A stretch of DNA of 64,000 bases from Ostreococcus mediterraneus (taxonomy: Eukaryota; Chlorophyta; Mamiellophyceae; Mamiellales; Bathycoccaceae), in contig WMKK01000012.1 of NCBI GenBank assembly GCA_012295225.1, forward strand, positions 62,001-126,000, written 5' to 3'. The notes beneath the pieces are model-generated. The model saw only the letters and a program-made list of their open reading frames with translations, was not told the DNA's origin and did not search any database. Each line of letters begins with the position of its first letter. The first letter of the stretch is position 1. Positions 56,870 through 64,000 of this stretch are shown here, in pieces. A program made the position numbers and the translations under genes.

Positions 56870-57967
56870 CTAGTTGTTGGCTGACAAAGACGCGCGATAG
56901 GGCGAGGCGGTTAAGATGTCGACGCCGTCTTCGGTGATGAGCAACGTGTGCTCACACTGCGCCGTCCACTTGCCATCAGCCGTGCACGACGTCCAACCGT
57001 CTTTCCACATCTTATCTCTCGTGGTTCCAATAGTCAACATGGGTTCAATAGTGAACGTTTGACCCACGCGAAGCGTGCCCGGGTCGTTGTTGCGATGGTG
57101 TCGCACCGTCGGCCCCGAGTGAAACTCCTTACCGACGCCGTGCCCGACAAACTTATCAACGACGCCCAAGTTTGCGGCATCAGCAATACCGTGAATTGTA
57201 GCGCCAATCTTACGCACCGCTGTGCCAGGCTTACACACATCAATCGCCGCTTGTAGCGCCTTCTCCGTCGTCTCCACCAAATGTCGCACCTCATCCGTCA
57301 CCGTCCCAATCATAATCGTCCTCGACGTATCGCCGTGATAGCCATTCAAATACACCGTGACATCAACGTTAATGATGTCCCCTTCCTGTAACACCGTCTC
57401 TACGGTTGGAATCCCGTGACAAATGCATTCATTCAACGACGTGCACACCGACTTTGGAAATCCACCGTAGTTCAACGGCGACGGATACGCTCCAGCCTCC
57501 ACCGTCATCTCATGCACCGCCTTATCGATATCCTCCGTGCTCACCCCTGGTGCGCACATCTGTTCCGCCATATCCAACACGCGCGCCGCGAGCGCCCCAG
57601 CCGCTCGCATACCCTCAATATCCTCCGCCGTCGTCTGCACCTGCACCTTTCGGTCGTCGTACTCGGGCAAATGCCCACTGTCCGCATACGGCGGTCGCAA
57701 TATCCCCGCCGGCACCGCGCGCATGGGCGACACCACCCCAGGTTTAAGCGGTTCGCGATCGTTATACCACGATGCGCGCGCCCGTTCGCGGTCGATGGAG
57801 ACGTTTAAGAACTCGGCAAACCCTTTCTTCTTCGCGCGCACATCCACGACGCCGCCGCGTCCTCGCCCGCGTCGCATCGCCGCGGGCGTCCTCGCCGCGT
57901 AGCGCGTCGACGCGTGGTACGCCCGGCTCGACATCGCCGTCGTGCGCTTCATCGCCGTCGTGAACAT
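56870..57967 (-). CDS. MAP1: Methionine aminopeptidase type 1, organellar
   Basis: Removes the initiator Met from organellar proteins. The targeting peptide is at residues 1-40 (MSSRAYHASTRYAARTPAAM region, Arg/Ala-rich). The catalytic core has the metal ligands: NVDVTVYLNGYHGDTSRT (two Asp), VGHGVGKEFHSGPTVRHH (His), FTIEPMLTIG (Glu) and AQCEHTLLITEDG (Glu). The region VCTSLNECICHGIPT is characteristic. It has 365 residues from the ATG at 57967; 57934 is a possible alternative start. It is divergent from CAMTA. Confidence 0.93.
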   Translation of the reverse strand: MFTTAMKRTTAMSSRAYHASTRYAARTPAAMRRGRGRGGVVDVRAKKKGFAEFLNVSIDRERARASWYNDREPLKPGVVSPMRAVPAGILRPPYADSGHLPEYDDRKVQVQTTAEDIEGMRAAGALAARVLDMAEQMCAPGVSTEDIDKAVHEMTVEAGAYPSPLNYGGFPKSVCTSLNECICHGIPTVETVLQEGDIINVDVTVYLNGYHGDTSRTIMIGTVTDEVRHLVETTEKALQAAIDVCKPGTAVRKIGATIHGIADAANLGVVDKFVGHGVGKEFHSGPTVRHHRNNDPGTLRVGQTFTIEPMLTIGTTRDKMWKDGWTSCTADGKWTAQCEHTLLITEDGVDILTASPYRASLSANN

Positions 57968-58027
57968 CAGCACGCGATTGCGTCGGGATGTGATGCGCGC
58001 GTCACTTTTCGGCGCATTGGCGTCCCG

Positions 58028-61000
58028 ATGCCCGCGCGCGACATGCACTCGCGCGGCGTCGTCGACGCCGTCGCGCGCGCGCACGACGACGGCGACGGCG
58101 ATGACGACGGCGACGGCGATGGGGCGTACGGGCGGCATCACGCGTCGCGCCATCATCACAGTCACGTCGCGCGCCACCGTCATCAGCACCATCACATGCA
58201 CCCCTCTGGCGCGGTGGCTCCGACGACGCTGGTGGGGGTGGCGGACGCGGTGATGTCCACGCGCGCGGTGCCGTTGAGCGAACCGAAGGTTACGAGCGCC
58301 ATGACGAGCGCGGAGGCGGAAACGAAGGCGCACATTAGCGACATTATTCGTCAGAGCAAGTCGCGGTGGCTGAAGAACACCGAAGTGTGCGACGTGTTGT
58401 TAAACTACCCGGTGTATGAGTTTGGGTTGAGCCTCGATGCGCCGTATGCACCGAGCGCGGGGACGTTATTTTTGATTGATCGTAAAACCGTGCGGTTTTT
58501 TCGCAAGGATGGGCATAATTGGCAAAAGAAGAAGGATGGGAAGACGGTGCGCGAGACGCACGAAAAGTTGAAAGTCGGAACGGTGGAATTGTTGAATTGT
58601 TATTATACACATTGCGAAGACGATCCGCGGTTTCAGCGGCGGTGTTATTGGTTGTTAAATTCGGATGAGGGTGCGGTGTTGGTGCACTACTTGAAGGTGC
58701 GCACGCCCGGAGGCAAGAGTGGGGGCGGGAGCGAGGGTCGGAGCGCGCAGAACAGCGGAGGAAGCTCGGGGAAACAACGCTTGGAGGCGACGAGCGGCGC
58801 CGCGGTGCATGTCGCCAGTGGGTCTGGCGCTCGTCGACGAGGGACGACGATGAAGCGCGAATCTGGCTCGCGTCGGGATCCCGTGGCGACGCACCACGTG
58901 TTGCAGTCATTTTTCGGAGGTTCGTTTGGGGCGGATGAAGATTCGCGTTCGCACGTGAATGATTTGTTGTCTCGCGATGACGTGGATTTTGCGCAATTGT
59001 TCGGAGAGGACGTGTTTGCAGATTATGATTCTCAGCAGTTGTACGCCGCTGGGCATCATCAGAATGAAGTATCGACCTCGATGGCGCGTGCACCTAGTCT
59101 GTCGCTCGGTTCTTTGATGCGAGATTTCCACGACGAAGACACAGGAATGTCTAACGAGCGATCGAATGAGGGTTTGAACTCACATGATGATAGCATTCAA
59201 GAAGGTGACGTTTCACCTGTGAGCCTAGAGGAACTTGAACGCCGCATTCAGCGCATTCGCGCATCTCTACAAGGGCTCTCGACTGATGCGTACGCAAAAG
59301 ATGCGCAAAACATCGAAAAGCAAATCACTGATCTCGAACGTAGCGCTCGACGTCGAGCCGACGCGCAGCCGAGTGCAAGTTTTGAAGACAACGATAAAGA
59401 TGCACATAGTGGGCAGCGTGACACTGGGATAACGACGACGGCGACGACGGGCGAAGATTCATTGAATGATCGCGACGAGCCAGTAACGAGTGCGCCAGCA
59501 CACAGACGCACCGTCGAACGTCGTATTCCGGCAACCCTCACGGGCATTCATGTGTTGTGGAGCATCATGGACTTCTCACCATCGTGGGACGACATCAAGG
59601 GTGGCACCAAGGTGATCATCACGGGCGAACCCCAAGTGGAGTTTGATGGCGACGTTCCGCTTTGTGTCATTTTTGGTAACGCCGCTGTTACGGCGGAACG
59701 TCTCGCGCCGAATGTCATCAGATGCACCGCTCCAGCGCACAGTCCAGGAGTCGTATCTATGTACATTACGGTGGCTGACGGAAACCGTCACCCTATCAGT
59801 GAAATCTGTTCATTTGAGTACATCGATTCGTCAGTCGGACGCTCACAAAACCGACACGGTGGATCAAAAGTCGTCGACGAAGAAATGTCCGATCGCGATT
59901 TCCAATGCCGCCTCATTCAGCTACTGACAACTATGGGATCCGAAAGGTCATCAAGTGCGGAGACGGAGCAACCCAGTGGGAGCGGGGAAGGCGCTGATAC
60001 GAGAAAGAATGCAAACCCCTACGACTTTATGTCGCAGTCGATGATGCACATGAACGCTTTGAGCGCTTTGCGAGCGGCGGCGAGTATGCACGCAGATCCA
60101 TTCAATTTGAGCGTCATCAATGATGATGACTTGAAACTTTTGTTCGAAAATATGATGCAAGCTCGTTTGAAGTCGGTTATTGTGCACGAGAATCGCCGCA
60201 CAAAGTCACGTCTCGCGCTTCCGCAAGCCGCCATTGCCATTTCGCAAGTGGAGGAAGTCGTCAAGACTGGTTTGGTACCTGATGAGTCCCTCGTCGAACT
60301 TGTCGTCGAGCGCACGTACGAAGCGCAAGAACAATTAATGAATCTCGCGCTCGCACCCAGTGCGTATCGCCGCAAAGATCACTCAGGATTGACGATGTTT
60401 CACTGCTGTGCAGCGCTCGGTATCGATTGGGCAATCAAGGCGATGTGCGCGACCGGCATTGACTTGAATCATCTCGATAACAGTCGTCGCTCGGCTTTGC
60501 ACTGGGCCGTCGCGCGCGGTCACGAAACCGTCGTCGCTACTCTTCTCAACGCAGGCGCAAAGTCGCGCATTTTGGCGCAGTGGCTTGACAAGACATTTAC
60601 GCCCGCCGACTTAGCCGTCGCGTGCGGTCACATGGGTATCGCCGCGTACATTAGCGAAGCTAATTTAACCAGCGCGTTGAGCAACATTGAGTTGCGTTCA
60701 AAGGGCGTTCGACTGCCGATTTCAAAGCTAGGCTCAAAGCACATATTCCGTGATAACAGCCGGGACAGTGGTAGCGGATTCCAAGTCAAACGAACGACGT
60801 TGCCGAGCGACGATTCCGGTTCAGACGACGCCGACGCCGACGATCCAATGGCGTTGTTGCGTCCGCGTCGCCAGCACGCGACGACGCGTGCGCTCGCGAG
60901 TCCGAGCAGCCGCCATCGTCCGAAGAAAACGAACAAGATCAACGCCGATGCGTCGAATCTTGAACTTCCATACGACTCCGAAACAGAGGCACTTTCAGTC

Positions 61001-61498
61001 ATCAAGCGCGCTGAATTCGCAAAGAAGAAGTTGTACTCGGTGATGCGGGATTTCAAAACCGATCAAGTGTACATGGACGCGGAGTTATCGACACACATCG
61101 CGCAGCTTGGAAAACGTCGCACTCGACAACAGCGTCAGTTCAACATGCCTGCGGAGCAAATGCAAGACGTCATGGATCGATTGCTCAAGCCCGCGGAGGA
61201 TATCGTGCACGCCGCGGGACCAGAGCGACGACCGGCGGTGCGCGCGCGACGCGTCACGACGAAACCAAAAGCCACAGAGCTGAATTCGAAATACGGCAAT
61301 ACGACTGAAAGTACTGAGATTTTCATTTCGGATGAAAACGAAGAAGATATTCAACACGATGTCGCTCGTATTCAGGAAGTTGCGCAATCGGCGCACGCGC
61401 GCGCGCAGTATTTACGTTTACGGCGCATCGCGAATCAACTCCAAGTTGAACTCCACGCGCTTTCAACGGGTATCGGCGCTGAATATGACGAAGATTAA
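58028..61498 (+). CDS. CAMTA: Calmodulin-binding transcription activator (CAMTA)
   Basis: A 1156-residue CAMTA. The CG-1 DNA-binding domain is at about residues 105-230 (RWLKNTEVCDVLLNYPVYEF, TLFLIDRKTVRFFRKDGHNW, QKKKDGKTVRETHEKLKVGT and YYTHCEDDPRFQRRCYWLL). A TIG/IPT domain is at about 524-600 (GGTKVIITGEPQ, PNVIRCTAPAHSPGVV). Ankyrin repeats are at about 785-880 (GLTMFHCCAALGID, RRSALHWAVARGHETVVATL). The C-terminus (about 1125-1145) contains an Arg-rich helix (AQYLRLRRIANQLQVEL) that may bind calmodulin like an IQ motif. CAMTAs link Ca signals to transcription. The frame to 57914 starts with GTG; the ATG at 58028 is 60 bp from MAP1. Confidence 0.93.
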   Translation: MPARDMHSRGVVDAVARAHDDGDGDDDGDGDGAYGRHHASRHHHSHVARHRHQHHHMHPSGAVAPTTLVGVADAVMSTRAVPLSEPKVTSAMTSAEAETKAHISDIIRQSKSRWLKNTEVCDVLLNYPVYEFGLSLDAPYAPSAGTLFLIDRKTVRFFRKDGHNWQKKKDGKTVRETHEKLKVGTVELLNCYYTHCEDDPRFQRRCYWLLNSDEGAVLVHYLKVRTPGGKSGGGSEGRSAQNSGGSSGKQRLEATSGAAVHVASGSGARRRGTTMKRESGSRRDPVATHHVLQSFFGGSFGADEDSRSHVNDLLSRDDVDFAQLFGEDVFADYDSQQLYAAGHHQNEVSTSMARAPSLSLGSLMRDFHDEDTGMSNERSNEGLNSHDDSIQEGDVSPVSLEELERRIQRIRASLQGLSTDAYAKDAQNIEKQITDLERSARRRADAQPSASFEDNDKDAHSGQRDTGITTTATTGEDSLNDRDEPVTSAPAHRRTVERRIPATLTGIHVLWSIMDFSPSWDDIKGGTKVIITGEPQVEFDGDVPLCVIFGNAAVTAERLAPNVIRCTAPAHSPGVVSMYITVADGNRHPISEICSFEYIDSSVGRSQNRHGGSKVVDEEMSDRDFQCRLIQLLTTMGSERSSSAETEQPSGSGEGADTRKNANPYDFMSQSMMHMNALSALRAAASMHADPFNLSVINDDDLKLLFENMMQARLKSVIVHENRRTKSRLALPQAAIAISQVEEVVKTGLVPDESLVELVVERTYEAQEQLMNLALAPSAYRRKDHSGLTMFHCCAALGIDWAIKAMCATGIDLNHLDNSRRSALHWAVARGHETVVATLLNAGAKSRILAQWLDKTFTPADLAVACGHMGIAAYISEANLTSALSNIELRSKGVRLPISKLGSKHIFRDNSRDSGSGFQVKRTTLPSDDSGSDDADADDPMALLRPRRQHATTRALASPSSRHRPKKTNKINADASNLELPYDSETEALSVIKRAEFAKKKLYSVMRDFKTDQVYMDAELSTHIAQLGKRRTRQQRQFNMPAEQMQDVMDRLLKPAEDIVHAAGPERRPAVRARRVTTKPKATELNSKYGNTTESTEIFISDENEEDIQHDVARIQEVAQSAHARAQYLRLRRIANQLQVELHALSTGIGAEYDED

Positions 61499-61586
61499 AA
61501 TAAACAAGGTCATACACATGTATAATTTCTGTGTTGTGTTAAATCATTGGTATAGGTACACTAACAACGATTGGAAATGTAAAATG

Positions 61587-63479
61587 TTAATCATAATCCA
61601 CTTCAGACACTCGTAGGCGACAATTTGGACACGTCGAATGACTGTGCAACCACTTCGCGCAACACGACAGATGAAACGTGTGCATGCAGTCGAGTTTGAT
61701 TGCCTCACACCCACGTTCGAGTTCGAGTAAACAAATGGAACACGTGTATTGCTCGTCTCCGGTCGTGGTTAAGCATCGACTCTTCTCGGCGTCGACTGGA
61801 AGGCGCGATTCGCATTCGCGCAACGCCGCGTCTACGCTTTCGTACGCAACGTTCATGCGATTAGCCTGCACGCGAATCGATTTCAGCATGTTGAATTCCA
61901 ACAGCCGGCGGTCGTTGTCGTTGTGATTGTCTGCTTTCAGCCGCCACAGCAATAAAGTAAAATGCATGTGCGCTTGGCTCATGCCGTGATGACACGCCTG
62001 TCGAATGTTTCGCAGCGCGCGCAAAAAATCTCGCTTGTCAGCGCTCGTAGTAAATACTCTCGCGCGCATGATACGCGCGTAATTTCTAAATTTGCAACAT
62101 AATAGCTCAGTGTTGATGCGCTCGATGGTCCAAGCATCGTGCCAACTGTCCTCGTGGGCGTCAAACACATGCGACACGTCGCCTAAATTTGCGAAAAATT
62201 CCAACTCTCCGAAACCCGGAAAACGCGGCCACAGCATGAGCAGCGGTTCTGAACACGGCGCATGCATGTCTGACACGAGCGCGGCGCGTGAGTCTCTGGG
62301 AACATTTGTCACGTCCACAGTCAGCATGGGTGTCTCTTGCGCTAGTTTGCGCAACATGTACTTGATCATGTGAGGACTTCGCATATGTTCGCGTATAAAT
62401 TTTAAAATGATGTACACGCCCGCCAGAAAGTTTGAGCTTCGACTCCACTGCGCTAATAAATATTGTCTTCGAATGACTCTATTCCGCACTTCATTCACGA
62501 ATGTTTGGTCTTGGTCATCACGAGATGGGGCGTGAATGTCGACTGGGTGCAAGACGAACGTATTCCGAGTCGCGTCGGCGTCTTCAAAAAATCCCTCTTC
62601 GGCGCGTACGAGCTGCCCTACCGAACCTGAAATCACCCCAGTCTCGCCATCAATCGTCCCGGTGCAATAAGTCTCGTTATCTGAAAAAGACAACTTCATC
62701 GTCCCCGATGAACCGTCGTCATGCAATTTTAAATGACACAGCTGTTCGTCGCCTTGCGCCGTGTGTGAAATTAAAAACATGCCGGCGACGGCGTCAAACC
62801 ACATCACCTGAAAACCATACGGCGAAGACCTGTGCCGATCTCCGTTGCTTTCCATGCCAGGTATTAATATCGTCCCTTCCCACACGCGGCCGAGGGAGCA
62901 CAGGTGTTTGATGCACTTGGAAGGCGTGGGATACAAGTCTGAAAATCGTCGACGGCGTTCGGCGTCCCCGAGCGCGCGGAGCTCCGCGTTCGCGTACCCC
63001 AAAACCCCAATAATATTATCGTCGCGCCGCGTCGCCGCAACGAATCCATCAGGGTTAGCACAAAGAATCATCGCTGCCAGTTCCTGATCGACGCTCGTGC
63101 CGCCGAGATGCTCCCCGATGGCTTCGACGTACTGCGTCGAGGCGAACAGACGCCGCTCGAGCGGGAACGCCGGCACGAACGCCACATCGCGCGCCTCCGC
63201 GGGCATGCCGTCGTAGGCGTGCGCGAGAGGTCCTCCATGAACGAGGCGCCTGGTCTCGAGCGACGGCTGCGGTGCGGCGTCGGTGCAATCGCGCGCGTGG
63301 ATTTGCGAGCAGGCGTCCAAAAGTTGTTGGAATGTTTCCCATACCGACACTTTGGCGTCGCGCGCGATGAATCGATCGACGAGTTCGTCCAGGGTTGCGC
63401 TTTTAGCCGCGCACGGGTCATCCGGCGCGGGCGCGGGCGCGAGATCGCGCCCGTCGTCGTCGCGGTTTCCGTGCGGCAT
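61587..63479 (-). CDS. Large RING-H2 finger protein with an unrecognised N-terminal region
   Basis: A 630-residue protein. The C-terminus is a RING-H2: YTCSICLLELERGCEAIKLD, CMHTFHLSCCAKWLHSHSTC and PNCRLRVS, so an E3 ligase is likely. The rest has no domain I recognise: a stretch with WEGTILIPG and FQVMWFDAVAGMFLISHTAQ looks like beta-structure, and a mid-protein helical part (YLLAQWSRSSNFLAGVYIIL) contains a hydrophobic run. Because of its length and the unknown N-terminal part, substrate choice cannot be guessed. It is convergent with CAMTA. Confidence 0.85.
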   Translation of the reverse strand: MPHGNRDDDGRDLAPAPAPDDPCAAKSATLDELVDRFIARDAKVSVWETFQQLLDACSQIHARDCTDAAPQPSLETRRLVHGGPLAHAYDGMPAEARDVAFVPAFPLERRLFASTQYVEAIGEHLGGTSVDQELAAMILCANPDGFVAATRRDDNIIGVLGYANAELRALGDAERRRRFSDLYPTPSKCIKHLCSLGRVWEGTILIPGMESNGDRHRSSPYGFQVMWFDAVAGMFLISHTAQGDEQLCHLKLHDDGSSGTMKLSFSDNETYCTGTIDGETGVISGSVGQLVRAEEGFFEDADATRNTFVLHPVDIHAPSRDDQDQTFVNEVRNRVIRRQYLLAQWSRSSNFLAGVYIILKFIREHMRSPHMIKYMLRKLAQETPMLTVDVTNVPRDSRAALVSDMHAPCSEPLLMLWPRFPGFGELEFFANLGDVSHVFDAHEDSWHDAWTIERINTELLCCKFRNYARIMRARVFTTSADKRDFLRALRNIRQACHHGMSQAHMHFTLLLWRLKADNHNDNDRRLLEFNMLKSIRVQANRMNVAYESVDAALRECESRLPVDAEKSRCLTTTGDEQYTCSICLLELERGCEAIKLDCMHTFHLSCCAKWLHSHSTCPNCRLRVSEVDYD

Positions 63480-63614
63480 TGTGTGGACAGAGTTGGTTAG
63501 GGCGCCGACGGCTTGCGAAACGCGTTCTTAGATAATGTTACAAGGTGTGCGGCGGGGAGCTAAAGCGCTAATGCTGTGGAGAGGGGGAGAATGAAACAAA
63601 GCATATACTACTGG

Positions 63615-64000
63615 CTACTTTTTCGCCGCCGCGCACGCGTCGGCGAGAAAGTCCAATCCAGCGGTGATGCCTTCGCCTGAAAGCGCGCTGCACTTGAAGA
63701 TACTCCACGTGCGGTTTTTAATCGAACTCAAACCGAGTTGTTCGGCGACTTCGGCGTCCGACAGAGCGCCAGGGAGATCTTGTTTATTTGCAAACACGAG
63801 TAGGATGGCGTCTTTGAGCTCCTCCTCTTCTAAGAGCGCGTGGAATTCTTCGCTCGACGTCCCGATGCGCTCGACGTCAGAGCTATCGACGACGTATATA
63901 ATTGCTTGCGTATTCGGATAATAACACCTCCAGTACGGTCGTATTGATGTCTGACCGCCTAAATCCCACACTTGAAACTTCACATTCTTATGTGATACAG
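63615..64000 (-). CDS. ARL1: ADP-ribosylation factor-like protein 1 (ARL1), cut by the window edge
   Basis: The C-terminal part of a small Arf-family GTPase, missing its N-terminal P-loop. Reading from the right edge, the frame is [20 protein letters not shown], then [20 protein letters not shown], the NKQD box in [16 protein letters not shown], and CSALSGEGI for the base-binding loop. [16 protein letters not shown] is diagnostic for ARL1. ARL1 recruits GRIP-domain golgins to the trans-Golgi. The open frame continues to the window edge. Confidence 0.93.
   Translation of the reverse strand, partial: VSHKNVKFQVWDLGGQTSIRPYWRCYYPNTQAIIYVVDSSDVERIGTSSEEFHALLEEEELKDAILLVFANKQDLPGALSDAEVAEQLGLSSIKNRTWSIFKCSALSGEGITAGLDFLADACAAAKK

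Noticed and set aside
57968-58333. N-terminal extension of MAP1
   Set aside because: Arg/His-rich low complexity that overlaps the CAMTA 5' coding region on the other strand.

Overview
The window looks like nuclear DNA of a very small green alga of the order Mamiellales, most probably Ostreococcus or a close relative. Reasons: GC- and CpG-rich sequence, intergenic spaces of tens to a few hundred bases, mostly single-exon genes, and short introns with a strict CTGAC/CTAAC branch-point box 25-40 nt before the 3' splice site. The proteins are plant-like: an HCF164-type thylakoid thioredoxin, fibrillin/PAP, HMA-type metal ATPase, CAMTA, NEP1-interacting-type RING protein and plastid transit peptides. 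I saw no rRNA, tRNA, CRISPR array, transposon or virus-like element. Genus assignment is inference.

Layout from left to right. Positions 1-11973: edge of a plastid-targeted protein gene (-), CCR4/nocturnin-like nuclease, TFIIH p52, Zn/Cd P1B-ATPase, arginyl-tRNA-protein transferase, PRPP synthetase and organellar GatB. Positions 12410-27157: glycine decarboxylase P protein, a Cys-doublet secreted membrane protein, an unrecognised protein, an MFS carrier, a NIP-like RING-H2 protein, HCF164, fibrillin, proteasome alpha-3/7, a GH18 protein, a molybdopterin oxidoreductase and a secreted two-repeat protein. Positions 27224-38794: a spliced RING-RAWUL (Polycomb-type) gene, a tail-anchored golgin-like coiled coil, a BRCT protein, a zinc-finger/RRM/2OG-oxygenase, RABL6, a spliced coiled-coil gene, SERF/4F5, EF-hand-TMEM65, a CAMSAP-like CH+CKK protein and DUF1802. 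Positions 38908-64000: V-ATPase A, a SNF2-HNH annealing helicase, an RNF141-like RING, DUF3110, QSOX, AP-4 sigma (spliced, 11-nt first coding exon), a DeSI peptidase, EDEM, RBM28/Nop4, NDUFB9 (spliced), APC10, organellar MAP1, CAMTA, a large RING-H2 protein and ARL1 (cut by the edge).

These are housekeeping genes of a free-living eukaryote, not an operon-like system. Recurrent themes are ubiquitin and protein fate (four RING proteins, APC10, ATE1, proteasome, EDEM, QSOX, DeSI), organelle biogenesis (GatB, HCF164, fibrillin, NDUFB9, MAP1, GLDC) and trafficking (AP-4, ARL1, RABL6, golgin-like, V-ATPase).

The most interesting items are a CAMSAP/Patronin-like minus-end microtubule protein in an alga with a minimal cytoskeleton, an EF-hand fused to TMEM65, a Polycomb-type RING-RAWUL gene recovered by splicing, two genes in the same frame separated by one stop and 9 nt, and several head-to-head gene pairs whose start codons are only about 2-12 bp apart.
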